Position numbers and translations under genes: made by a program. Positions 54,286 to 62,773 of a DNA stretch of 64,000 nucleotides are shown here, piece after piece. The stretch is from Pararhodonellum marinum. GTDB taxonomy: Bacteria > Bacteroidota > Bacteroidia > Cytophagales > Cyclobacteriaceae. The DNA lies in assembly GCF_015354735.1 (NCBI RefSeq), contig NZ_JACEFJ010000004.1:186001-250000 (forward strand). The letters run 5' to 3'. Each line of letters opens with the position of its first letter. Within the stretch, counting starts at the first letter, position 1. The notes under the pieces are model-generated. The model searched no databases. It saw only the letters and a program-made list of their open reading frames with translations, and was not told the DNA's origin.

Positions 54286-55476
54286 ATGAAAAGATTAACG
54301 CTACTTGGATTGCTCTTGTTGTGTTTGAATTCTTCGTATGGACAGGTCAATTATGCTCAGTATGATTCTGCCATAATGAATGCCCAGCCAGTCTTAAATT
54401 TGGATAAATACAAATTTTTGAAAGACATCAACATGATAGCCAACACCCGGTTTGGGTTTTATTCGGATTTTGAAAACGGAGATTTAACAAACGGTAGATT
54501 TGCCATGCCGGAATTAAGGATGGAGGTGATGGGAAAGGTCAGTGAAAGAGTTCATTTTAGGATTCGGGATGTCTATGCCGGCCGGGCTACAGAGCCCAAC
54601 AGTCAGGACAGGCTGAGACATTCTCTTGATATAGTTCAGATCCAGTATGATGTAAGCCCAACTTTTTCTATAGCTGGTGGCAAAATGCTCCCTGAGTGGG
54701 GGGCATTTGAATTTGAACTCAATCCGATCTACCTGCATGCTTTTAATCACCTGATAGAATATGGAGATCATTTTCAAACAGGTATCGTGGGAAAATGGCA
54801 GGTAGAAACCAATCACTTGCTTTCCTTTCAAGTGGTTAATTCCAGGAGTCGGTCCTTTGAAGAAGTATATGGTTTTGTGCCAGGTGTGGAAAGGGCAAAG
54901 ATACCTCTAGGTGCTACTGTCAATTGGAGGGGGAATCTTTTTGAAGGAAAATACAATACTGCTTGGAGTTACAGTGCTTACACCGAAGCGGCCAACAAAA
55001 GGATGCTTCTTTTGCAGCTTGGAAACGAGCTAAGGCTGAATAATTTTACCTTACAATATGATTATAAGCTGAGCAATGATCAAATTGACCGCTTGGGACA
55101 AGTGAGTAACCTGATCAGTGAACAGTTAGGTTTCAGGGCATTGGATGTGAGGTATGTGGAGCATTGGATGCGTGGAGAGTATTTTTTGACCCCAAGACTA
55201 GCAGCAACGCTGATAGGAATGGTGAGTTCAGATTATTGGTTTGATGACAACTTACCCGGAATCGATGTTCCAAAAGATGATCATCTAAGGACCTCATGGA
55301 GTTTTACGGCAGCATTGGAATACCATGTTTTCCCCTCTCAAAAGCATAAAATCTTTCTGGCCTATGTAGGAAGGTATTTTAGGCATTCAGATTATGCTAT
55401 AAGGCAATTTGATTTGGCTGACGCCAATACCGGACAACTATCGGTAGGTTTAATAACTCCATTGGTTTTCTTCTAA
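54286..55476 (+). CDS. Outer-membrane porin in the urease cluster
   Basis: The 396-residue protein has a signal peptide (MKRLTLLGLLLLCLNSSYGQ) and an outer-membrane barrel resembling the phosphate-selective porin O/P type, with aromatic girdles and strands such as FRIRDVYAGRATEPNSQDRLRHSLDIVQIQYDVSPTFSIAGG. It ends in VGLITPLVFF, a typical barrel C-terminus. Its place between ureD and the urea channel makes urea entry across the outer membrane the likely job. That role is inference from position. Confidence 0.8.
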   Translation: MKRLTLLGLLLLCLNSSYGQVNYAQYDSAIMNAQPVLNLDKYKFLKDINMIANTRFGFYSDFENGDLTNGRFAMPELRMEVMGKVSERVHFRIRDVYAGRATEPNSQDRLRHSLDIVQIQYDVSPTFSIAGGKMLPEWGAFEFELNPIYLHAFNHLIEYGDHFQTGIVGKWQVETNHLLSFQVVNSRSRSFEEVYGFVPGVERAKIPLGATVNWRGNLFEGKYNTAWSYSAYTEAANKRMLLLQLGNELRLNNFTLQYDYKLSNDQIDRLGQVSNLISEQLGFRALDVRYVEHWMRGEYFLTPRLAATLIGMVSSDYWFDDNLPGIDVPKDDHLRTSWSFTAALEYHVFPSQKHKIFLAYVGRYFRHSDYAIRQFDLADANTGQLSVGLITPLVFF

Positions 55477-55492
55477 AAAAACAACTCTATTT

Positions 55493-56401
55493 ATGAAAAA
55501 TAAAGATGAAAAATTTTACGATCCGTTTCTTAAAGGAATAGGGCAAATCATGCTTCAGGAGAATTCCTTGACAGGGCTTTTATTCCTGATCGGAATTTTG
55601 ATCAATTCTCCCCTATTGGCCTTAGGAACTTTGGTCGGTGCTGTTGTTGGTACCTTGACGGCAAAACTTTTTAAATACGATAAAGGAAACATCAGCAGCG
55701 GCCTTTATGGTTTCAATGCTGCCCTGGTAGGTATCGCCATGCTGGTGTTTTTTGAAGGAAGTATATTGGTTTGGATTGGGATCATTTTGCTTGCTGCCCT
55801 TTCAACCCTTGTCATGAATTTCTTCTTGAACAAAAAAATTCCAGTTTTCACCTTTCCTTTCATTGCTCTTGTCTGGATTGCCCTTTATTTCTTTCATGAA
55901 GTAGTTCCTGTAGATCCACCCGCAGAGGGTGATTTGGCTGGGCTTATTGAAGAAACCGTTGTTTTCGAACTGTCAAATTTTGGTTTTGGCTTTGGTGAGG
56001 TCATTTTTCAGGGAAGCCTATTGTCCGGATTGATCTTTATGATCGCTGTGTACATCAATAATCCCATTGCTGCAATCTATGGTCTCGTAGGGGCATTTTT
56101 TGCAGCTTTGTTTGCCGTATTGACCATCGATCAGTTTGATGCTTTGCAACAAGGATGGTTTACTTTCAATGCCGTCCTTTGTGCCATTGTATTTTCGGGA
56201 TTGGAAAAGAAAGACGGGCTCTTTGTATTGATTGCTGTTTTCTTTTCTGTTCTTATTGAAAACTTTATGATGAGCAGGGGGCTGATTTTCCTTACCTTCC
56301 CCTTTGTAGCAGGCACATGGATTACCTTGTGGATCAAGCATCTCTTAGTAAAAAATCAGAATAATAAAATCAAAACAAAGATAGATCCGGTTTCGATATG
56401 A
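55493..56401 (+). CDS. Urea transporter, UT family
   Basis: The 302-residue inner-membrane protein belongs to the UT channel family. It has about ten helices and the repeated half-family signature LYGFNAALVGIA in the first half and a matching GWFTFNAVLCAIVF in the second, which line the pore, plus FTFPFI and LTFPFVAGTW. It passes urea by facilitated diffusion. It starts 16 bases after the porin gene and overlaps ureE by four bases. Confidence 0.92.
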   Translation: MKNKDEKFYDPFLKGIGQIMLQENSLTGLLFLIGILINSPLLALGTLVGAVVGTLTAKLFKYDKGNISSGLYGFNAALVGIAMLVFFEGSILVWIGIILLAALSTLVMNFFLNKKIPVFTFPFIALVWIALYFFHEVVPVDPPAEGDLAGLIEETVVFELSNFGFGFGEVIFQGSLLSGLIFMIAVYINNPIAAIYGLVGAFFAALFAVLTIDQFDALQQGWFTFNAVLCAIVFSGLEKKDGLFVLIAVFFSVLIENFMMSRGLIFLTFPFVAGTWITLWIKHLLVKNQNNKIKTKIDPVSI

Positions 56402-56880
56402 TTTTAGTTCAAAAAATATTAGGCAATACCAAGGATATTGATGTATCAGGTAAGAGGCTTGATTTTTTGGATTTGGAGTGGTTTGAAGCGGGCAGGACCA
56501 TAATCAGAAAACATACCCGAAACGGAGTGGAGGTGGGGATTAAAAAGGACTTAAATCCTCTAGAAGAAGGCGATGTGATCTACCTAAATGAGGAGACGGT
56601 CATTTTGATTTCGATCCGACCCACTTTATGTATCGTTTTCCGCCCACGAACAATTAGGGAAATGGCCGTAGTCTGTTATGAAATCGGGAACAAACATATC
56701 CCTATCTACATCAATGAGGAATCCGAGGTAATTGTTGCCTTTGAACACCCCTTGTATCACTTATTGGAAAGATTTGGATACAAGCCCAAAAGGGAGGAGA
56801 GAAAAATATTGAAAACAAGTCAGTTGGGTTCGGTCAACCACCTGGTAAAAAGTTACCAACCGATCACATTTAAGAATTAA
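56398..56880 (+). CDS. ureE: Urease accessory nickel chaperone UreE
   Basis: UreE gives nickel to UreG. The 160-residue product has the N-terminal peptide-binding-like domain (DFLDLEWFEAGR) and the C-terminal metal domain with the conserved His100 in YEIGNKHIPIYI and a second His117 in VAFEHPLYHLL, which fit the metal ligands in known UreE. There is no His-rich tail. It is coupled to the urea channel gene and lies before hypA. Confidence 0.93.
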   Translation: MILVQKILGNTKDIDVSGKRLDFLDLEWFEAGRTIIRKHTRNGVEVGIKKDLNPLEEGDVIYLNEETVILISIRPTLCIVFRPRTIREMAVVCYEIGNKHIPIYINEESEVIVAFEHPLYHLLERFGYKPKREERKILKTSQLGSVNHLVKSYQPITFKN

Positions 56881-56894
56881 TAAGAATTGAGGTC

Positions 56895-57239
56895 ATGCAT
56901 GAAATTTCTGTGATTAGAACCATTGTAAGCACTTTAAAAGAGAAATATGAAGGAAATTTCGATAAAATCACGAAGGTTGAAATTGAAGCAGGTCTTCTGA
57001 GTAATATTCAGCCGGTGTTGATTCAAAACGCATTTGAAGCGCTGAGGTTGGAGTTACCTGAATTGATGGAACTTGAATTGGAAGTCAAGGTTTTGCCCAT
57101 TATTGCCAGATGCAATAAGTGCAATGAAAATTTTGAGGTAAAATATCACAGGTTCATCTGTCCTTGCGGAGAACCAACCAAAGAGGTTATCCAAGGAGAT
57201 GAATTGCAAATCAGTAAAGTTGAATTTATTAAGACATAA
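56895..57239 (+). CDS. hypA: Nickel chaperone HypA
   Basis: HypA binds nickel with its N-terminus and zinc with a C-terminal loop, and delivers nickel to hydrogenase or, in Helicobacter, to urease. The 114-residue product starts MHEIS (Met1-His2-Glu3 are the nickel site) and has the zinc pattern Cys73, Cys76, Cys89, Cys91. No hydrogenase is in the window; the place inside a urease cluster supports a urease role. Confidence 0.95.
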   Translation: MHEISVIRTIVSTLKEKYEGNFDKITKVEIEAGLLSNIQPVLIQNAFEALRLELPELMELELEVKVLPIIARCNKCNENFEVKYHRFICPCGEPTKEVIQGDELQISKVEFIKT

Positions 57240-57242
57240 GTT

Positions 57243-57965
57243 ATGAGTGATTTAAGAACACCAAAGAGTAACCGAATGCCGGCAGGTTCTGTACAATGTG
57301 ACAACACCACATTGAACTTACTTAAGGCCAATGATTTTGTGGCAAAAGCCATCAAGGATAAATTGCCAAACCTATTGGTAGTCAATGTATGTTCCTCTCC
57401 CGGAAGTGGAAAAACCACCTTGATGCAGGAAACAGGAAAGCTATTGAGGGACCGGTTGAACATTGCTGTATTGGTAGGTGATCCTGAAACCGATAGAGAT
57501 GCAGTTAGGATGAAGGAAGTTGGAATCAATGCACTTCAAATCGTTACTGGAGGGATGTGTCATATTGAGGCGCAGATGATCCTTCAGGCTTTGGATCACA
57601 TTGACCTTACAGATACTGATTTATTATTTATCGAGAATGTAGGGAATCTGGTTTGTCCTGCGGCTTTTGACTTGGGAGAGGACTACAGGGTAACGCTGAT
57701 TGCCTCTACTGAGGGAGATGACAAACCCAAAAAATATCCTAGGATGTTTCTCACAAGTGAGTTGATGCTTGTTTCCAAGTCTGATTTGTTGCCCTATGTT
57801 CCCTTTTCCATTGAAGCGGTAACGAAGGATGCACGTGAAGTCAACCCAACTTTGGAGGTAATTACGATCAGTAGTTTGAAGGGAGAAGGTTTGGACCGAT
57901 GGTGTGATTGGTTGATTGAAAAAGTCGAAGAGAAGAAAGCCAAAAATCAAGTAGCTCAAGAATAA
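57243..57965 (+). CDS. hypB: Nickel GTPase HypB
   Basis: HypB is a GTPase that works with HypA. The 240-residue product has the P-loop GSGKT at 54-58, the nickel/zinc site Cys106-His107 in TGGMCHIEAQ, FIENVGNLVCPAAFDLGE and the SKSDLLPY segment. It lacks the N-terminal His-rich nickel-storage stretch of some HypB. It starts three bases after hypA, so the two are co-translated. Confidence 0.95.
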   Translation: MSDLRTPKSNRMPAGSVQCDNTTLNLLKANDFVAKAIKDKLPNLLVVNVCSSPGSGKTTLMQETGKLLRDRLNIAVLVGDPETDRDAVRMKEVGINALQIVTGGMCHIEAQMILQALDHIDLTDTDLLFIENVGNLVCPAAFDLGEDYRVTLIASTEGDDKPKKYPRMFLTSELMLVSKSDLLPYVPFSIEAVTKDAREVNPTLEVITISSLKGEGLDRWCDWLIEKVEEKKAKNQVAQE

Positions 57966-58014
57966 ATAGAAACAGTTTCACTACGCTACATCAAATGATC
58001 CTGAAAAGATAATA

Positions 58015-58494
58015 ATGGAATCGAAAGAACTTCAAACCATACTGGCTTCTGAGGCAATGATCCTTGATTCAAAGGTGAATTTGGATGGAAAAGAGATCCA
58101 TTACCTGGATCTGGAATGGTATGAATTGAACAGTGGCAAACTGACTCGTGAAACAGATCATGGTCTGAAGGTTCAAATCAGAAAAAGCAGCAACCACGTT
58201 TATCAGGATCATGACCTCATCTATATTGATTCAGAAAAGATCATTCGAATCAGGTTAAAACCCTGTGATTGTATCGTCATTTCATCTCAAAACTTAAATG
58301 AGGTTGGGCAGGTTTCTTTTGCTATCGGAAACCAACATTTGCCCATCTTTTTGAATCAGGAAGATGAACTTTTATTGGCCTATGATGGAAAGTCTTATCA
58401 GATGCTGTCCTCATTCGGATTTCAGATCAGAATCGAGCAAAAGTCCTTGCATCCACATGAAATGATAAAAGCTTATGGAAATTATTTACAGTAA
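58015..58494 (+). CDS. Second UreE-like protein
   Basis: The 159-residue protein is a paralogue of UreE in the same operon. It shares the IHYLDLEWYELNSGK segment with FLDLEWFEAGR of ureE and the metal loop FAIGNQHLPIFL with His108. The second His (His117 in ureE) is replaced by AYDGKSYQML, and there is a C-terminal HPHE (His146, His148) not found in ureE. It may bind a different metal, or the same metal in another way. It lies 49 bases after hypB. Confidence 0.85.
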   Translation: MESKELQTILASEAMILDSKVNLDGKEIHYLDLEWYELNSGKLTRETDHGLKVQIRKSSNHVYQDHDLIYIDSEKIIRIRLKPCDCIVISSQNLNEVGQVSFAIGNQHLPIFLNQEDELLLAYDGKSYQMLSSFGFQIRIEQKSLHPHEMIKAYGNYLQ

Positions 58495-58569
58495 GCTTAT
58501 AAATACACAACAGCAGGAATTTTAAATCTCAGTTTTCAAATAATACAAAAACACATAACCAAAACAATC

Positions 58570-58785
58570 ATGAAAAAACTAATCAGTATGCTAACGGCAG
58601 CTTTATTTGCTGTCCCTTTTATGGTATCGGCCCATCCCGGTCATGGTGAAGAAGATCCACAGAGCCTTCTTCATTGGTTGAAAAACCCAGAGCATTCAAT
58701 TCCCTTGGTATTGGCAATTGCTGCCATAGCTTATTTGGTCGTGAGGTTAAACAGAAACAGACAAAGTAAAGCTTCCAGAAAATAA
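58570..58785 (+). CDS. Small exported or membrane protein with HPGHG motif
   Basis: The 71-residue product has a signal peptide ending near residue 21 and a mature start HPGHGEEDPQ with two His, then one membrane helix (about residues 44-62) and a basic tail. HPGHG is also found at the mature start of HupE/UreJ-type nickel permeases, as I recall, but the rest is too short to be one. It may collect a metal in the periplasm for the cluster. It ends the plus-strand urease group. Confidence 0.7.
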   Translation: MKKLISMLTAALFAVPFMVSAHPGHGEEDPQSLLHWLKNPEHSIPLVLAIAAIAYLVVRLNRNRQSKASRK

Positions 58786-58896
58786 GCGTTTCAAAGTAAA
58801 ATAAACCTGCATTCCAATTTTCTTTATTGCTGAGACTTAGATCTGATTTTTTCTGTAAAGGGTTGGAATGTAGCTTATTGTTTTAAAAAGGGACCA

Positions 58897-60354
58897 TCAC
58901 AAAGCAATATGCGTTTGAATAATAAATTCTCCGGCATTTCCTGCATTTCTGTAATTTTCAAAAAATGATCTTTGTCGGTATTCAAAACTGATTTTGGACC
59001 TATGGGCGGTAATAAAATAATTGAGGCCCAAACTGAACTGTGTAGATCCCTCATCAAAGAATTCGAATCTATTGAAGGTAACAGATCCAAAAGGTTGAAG
59101 CATACCGAGATCACCTATCAAATTTTTCGGAAGCAGATATCCGGCCTGACTGTAGAAAATATGCCCTGTCCCAATCATCGGTTGGGCATTGCCTGGCCCA
59201 TTTTGAGTGGTTCCTTGACCTAGGCCTGTATTCATAATTCCAATGTTCCTGATATAATTCGGGCCAAAATCATAGTTGTAAAACACAGAGTACAGCGTTA
59301 AGGCAGTGCCTAAAGAACTGTTAATGGGCATATCCAAAAACAAATCCAATGAAAATAAACTGATATCATGGGAATTGATGTTTCCCTGCCCATCTACAGA
59401 ACTGGTTGCTTTAGCATGGTGGTGCCAGCCTCCCCCGACATTCAATACTTTCCTGGCACCTAGATAAGAACCTACAAAAAAGGGTAATTTGTTGTTTTCA
59501 TGCTCCCAAAACTGATAGGCCACATAACCTTGGCTTGCCCAGTTGTCATTGACCACATTGACGGCAATAGGGCGTTGGCGGTCTTCATCAAATGTCCCCC
59601 CTGCGCCAACGGAGAATGGTTTGTTTAAGGCAAAGCGGTAATCCCAGTTTAATACCTGCCCTTTGGCGTAGACCCCAAACTGTCTTGCAAACTGGTCCGT
59701 CATTTCAATCAATGGCCAATTGAATATCGGTGCGTCCATGGTCAGAAAATTAAGCGTGCTCGCACTTGACATCCTTGATATGCCATTCCAGTAGTGTAAT
59801 CCCATACCGATATGGAGTTCAGGGATTACTTTAAATTCTGTCCATACATCATGGAAAAACATCTGTGGCTTTTTTGATGATCTCAAATCTACATTGTTGT
59901 TGGGATTGTTAGGATCCAGAGTGATGGGAATGGTTCCCGCATTGCCATTCATGCCACCACCCGGTATACCTCCATTCATAAAAGTTTGGTTATTGATCCC
60001 CCAATGCGCCAGGATCAAAAACTTGGGAGATATGGATGCATAAGTCAACATCCTGGCTCTTCTAATTCCTATATCTGCCGTTGAATTTCTTGGATTCCCA
60101 TCTACTCCCAGAGTCCCAGGATTATTCTCCAAACTTCTAAACCAAATTTGCCCCCACAATATGATTCGCACATACTTGGACCCATCCTCAGAAAGCTTTA
60201 AGATCAAGGGTTGATAGTCCTCTCCAATTTCATCTCCTGGAAAGGCGTATCTCAGGGAGTCAGCTTCATTTTGATCTTCAGTCTGACCAAAGGCTTGGAT
60301 TGAAATGACCATGATGAAAAATGAAAGGAGGATTTTTTGCAATTGCATGCTCAT
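58897..60354 (-). CDS. Outer-membrane porin-like protein
   Basis: The 485-residue protein has a signal peptide (MSMQLQKILLSFFIMVISIQAFG; the second Met at 60348 is an alternative start) and a long beta-rich body that resembles a porin of the OprP/OprO type. Its mature start EDQNEADSLRYAFPGDEIGE is followed by strands such as RARMLTYASISPKFLILAHWG. It ends in FIIQTHIAL. It lies before the nitrate transporter gene on the same strand, so it may be the outer-membrane partner for nitrate or nitrite; that is inference. Confidence 0.78.
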   Translation of the reverse strand: MSMQLQKILLSFFIMVISIQAFGQTEDQNEADSLRYAFPGDEIGEDYQPLILKLSEDGSKYVRIILWGQIWFRSLENNPGTLGVDGNPRNSTADIGIRRARMLTYASISPKFLILAHWGINNQTFMNGGIPGGGMNGNAGTIPITLDPNNPNNNVDLRSSKKPQMFFHDVWTEFKVIPELHIGMGLHYWNGISRMSSASTLNFLTMDAPIFNWPLIEMTDQFARQFGVYAKGQVLNWDYRFALNKPFSVGAGGTFDEDRQRPIAVNVVNDNWASQGYVAYQFWEHENNKLPFFVGSYLGARKVLNVGGGWHHHAKATSSVDGQGNINSHDISLFSLDLFLDMPINSSLGTALTLYSVFYNYDFGPNYIRNIGIMNTGLGQGTTQNGPGNAQPMIGTGHIFYSQAGYLLPKNLIGDLGMLQPFGSVTFNRFEFFDEGSTQFSLGLNYFITAHRSKISFEYRQRSFFENYRNAGNAGEFIIQTHIAL

Positions 60355-60502
60355 GATTCCTTGATGTGCTTGCGCTTAAAAGATATTTAGATCAAATACC
60401 TTAAATGATTTATTAGGTAGTCCTTTGAATCCCTAGTCTTATCCAAAATGTCTTTTTAGCATTTTATCAATATTGGTGATTCATGCCATCTGAATAATTG
60501 GA

Positions 60503-60531
60503 AAAAGAGGAGGAGTTAAACCTCCTCTTTT
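60503..60531 (-). terminator. Terminator straddling the stop codon of the nitrate transporter gene
   Basis: AAAAGAGGAGG pairs perfectly with CCTCCTCTTTT (60503-60513 and 60521-60531) around seven bases that include the stop codon at 60516-60518. Read on the minus strand the last codons of the gene form the first arm, and the T-run is CTCTTTTTCC. This is a compact intrinsic terminator. Confidence 0.75.
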
Positions 60532-61997
60532 GATTCCTTGGGGATATAGCTGTAACTGATGTTATTCAAAATCCAGAGACTGGCAATGGCCAACAAAAGG
60601 ATTAAAAACCAAGAGCTGCTCCATAATCCGGTCCATTTTAGTAAATAGCCAAATAAGATTGGACAGATAAATCCGCCCATTGCACCAATGAAGGCAACCA
60701 TTCCTCCCACAGATCCCACTTCGTTTGGAAAATAATCCGGAATATACTTGAATACCCCTGACATTCCAGCCCCCCAAATGGCACCCAATAGAATGGCAAA
60801 TGCGGCGAAAACCCACATGTCTGCCTGAAAGGAGATCAAAGTCACTCCTCTTGCCAACAAATCTTTTTGTCCTACATTATCTCCTTGTTCCACCACCGAT
60901 TCATTCCAACTGTATTTTGCAGGAAAATACTTTGCGATACCAGTAGGATTATCAATTCTCTCTTGGGCAAGCTCTTGGGGTCTTAGGCTAAATGATCTTC
61001 CAGATACCTGGATTTCTGTTTCAGAAACCAACTCAACAGGGCCAGAAACAGTGGATGTGATTCCTTTTCCAGGGGTGTAAATATCCATTTTTGGAATCAT
61101 TAAAAGGGCTGATAACAAAATGGTGGCCTGGAAGGCAAACAATACAACCTTTTTGGCCCCATGTTTATCGCTCATGATACCGCCAACAATACGGGTTAAT
61201 GCAGTAGGTAAACTGAATGCTGAAGCAAGGAACCCAGCCATCACCAAAGTTACACCATAAACATTCATGAAATAAGGAACTAACCATTGGGCAAGGGCCA
61301 CATAGCAGCCGAATACCAGAAAATAATACAAACCCAAGCGCCATACTTTGCCATGTTTGATGGGAGCCAGAATTGAAGCAAGCGATTTGCTTTCTTTGAC
61401 GACGGTTTTACTTTTTCCGAAGACAGCAAACAGAGCGGTAGTTACCAATAACACATAGGCATAAATCTTTGGCAATTCCCTCCATCCTTCGGGGTTTAAA
61501 CCTTCATCCGTTAACACATTGAGCAAATAGGGAGCGATGAGGGTGGTCAACGCGGCTCCTCCAGTTCCTGCTCCTAATATGCCCAAGGCCCGACCCTGCC
61601 AGTTGGATGGATAAAAGGCAGAAACATAGCCTACTCCTATGGCAAAACTAGCACCTGTCAATCCACAACCCAAGCTGATCAAGGCGAAAGATGTAAATCC
61701 AGTGGCAAAACTCAACGAATAAAAGAAAACTGCACTGATCAGCATCAAAGCAATAAACATCGTTTTGCCTCCAAACTTGTCAGTTAAAATTCCTGCAGGA
61801 AAACGAAAAAGTGCACCAGTAAATACCGGGAGTCCGATTAACCAGCCCGTCTGGATGGAATCCCACTCAAATATCCCTTGGTTGGCCAGGTAGGTGACGA
61901 GTACTCCGTTCATGGTCCAAGCAGCAAAAGTCAGTGCATAAGCCAAGGTGCTTATGGCTAAAATCTTGTGTGATTCAGAGGAAATTTCAGTGGCCAT
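60516..61997 (-). CDS. NarK-family nitrate/nitrite transporter (MFS)
   Basis: The 493-residue protein has the 12-helix MFS layout. It carries the NarK-type signatures GAGTGGAAL near residue 142 and FKYIPDYFPNEVGSVGGMVAFIGAMGGFICP near 416. Residues of about 302-388 form an extra hydrophilic segment (from MDIYTPGKGITSTVSG to GQKDLLARG) between membrane helices, which is larger than in E. coli NarK. It could be a periplasmic or cytoplasmic domain. It likely takes up nitrate or exports nitrite. No nitrate reductase gene is in the window. Confidence 0.88.
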   Translation of the reverse strand: MATEISSESHKILAISTLAYALTFAAWTMNGVLVTYLANQGIFEWDSIQTGWLIGLPVFTGALFRFPAGILTDKFGGKTMFIALMLISAVFFYSLSFATGFTSFALISLGCGLTGASFAIGVGYVSAFYPSNWQGRALGILGAGTGGAALTTLIAPYLLNVLTDEGLNPEGWRELPKIYAYVLLVTTALFAVFGKSKTVVKESKSLASILAPIKHGKVWRLGLYYFLVFGCYVALAQWLVPYFMNVYGVTLVMAGFLASAFSLPTALTRIVGGIMSDKHGAKKVVLFAFQATILLSALLMIPKMDIYTPGKGITSTVSGPVELVSETEIQVSGRSFSLRPQELAQERIDNPTGIAKYFPAKYSWNESVVEQGDNVGQKDLLARGVTLISFQADMWVFAAFAILLGAIWGAGMSGVFKYIPDYFPNEVGSVGGMVAFIGAMGGFICPILFGYLLKWTGLWSSSWFLILLLAIASLWILNNISYSYIPKESKEEV

Positions 61998-62329
61998 ATT
62001 TCGTGTTTTTTTAAAAAGGAAATAAAACTCAATATAATTATAAGATTAATATATTAATCATTCGTGAACAACTAATATAGAAAAATGGGAAAAGTATTTT
62101 TGCTTTTATTATCTATAGGGTAATCACCCATGTGAATTAGCTTTTTTGCTTGATTAAAAGGCAATTAGAGCCTGTTCAGTTTGAAGGAATTTTAAAAAAT
62201 AATAATTTGGAGAAGGCTGGTGAATACTGAGGAGGATTGGTTTTTGACTGAAATATTTGAGGCAATAATTTTGATTTATCTTAGAAAAATTAAATATTTT
62301 CATTCAAAAAAAAGAAGGTTTGAAAAGTG
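61998..62329. other. Regulatory region upstream of the nitrate transporter
   Basis: The 332-base AT-rich gap contains a perfect 16-base palindrome at 62044-62059 and no open frame of note. The promoter of the transporter should be here but I cannot place clear boxes. Confidence 0.5.
62044..62059. promoter_or_regulatory. 16-base palindrome GATTAATATATTAATC
   Basis: The two halves are exact reverse complements with no spacer. It lies 47 bases upstream of the start codon of the minus-strand nitrate transporter. Such a site could bind a dimeric regulator. It is not a standard FNR or CRP site. Confidence 0.45.
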
Positions 62330-62701
62330 CTAATCTTCTCTTTGACTGACAATAAACACCGTTCCCGCCGGGTCAGTAATCCAGTGCATGTTTTCCGGAA
62401 GTTGTTCCAATTCGTCACAGGTCTTGATGCCATTTTCCTGAAGATAATTTGTGGCTTGCTCGACATTGTCAACATTCAGTTCCAACCAGGTTTCCGAATG
62501 GGTATAATTGTCGACACAGTCCAACCATAAGATGTTATTCCCAAATTTAACCTGATGGGTTCTTGAAATTGTGGGGTGGGTTATGGGTTTCTCCTCCACT
62601 TCTAATTTTAAAATGTCCCTGTAAAAGGCTACGCTTTTGTCATACTTGCTTTTAGGAATTTTTACGGCGATGTTGATGCCACCCGAAAATTTTGGATTCA
62701 T
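62330..62701 (-). CDS. VOC family (glyoxalase/bleomycin-resistance fold) protein
   Basis: The 123-residue protein has the VOC pattern (IAVKIPKSKYDKSVAFYRDILKLEVEEK ... NPKFSG at the start, TWLELNVDNVEQATNYLQENGIKTCDELEQLPENMHWITDPAGTVFIVSQ at the end). The expected metal ligands are not all His/Glu, so it may bind a ligand rather than act as an enzyme. It stands alone. Confidence 0.88.
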   Translation of the reverse strand: MNPKFSGGINIAVKIPKSKYDKSVAFYRDILKLEVEEKPITHPTISRTHQVKFGNNILWLDCVDNYTHSETWLELNVDNVEQATNYLQENGIKTCDELEQLPENMHWITDPAGTVFIVSQRED

Positions 62702-62773
62702 GTCTGTTTCTTTTTATCTACATCTAGAATAAGAAAATCTTTATTTCGAAAAAACAAACTTGAGATTTTTCAA

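Noticed and set aside
59401-60300. Minus-strand porin considered as part of the urease cluster
   Set aside because: It is on the opposite strand and nearer the nitrate transporter, so I do not group it with urea use.
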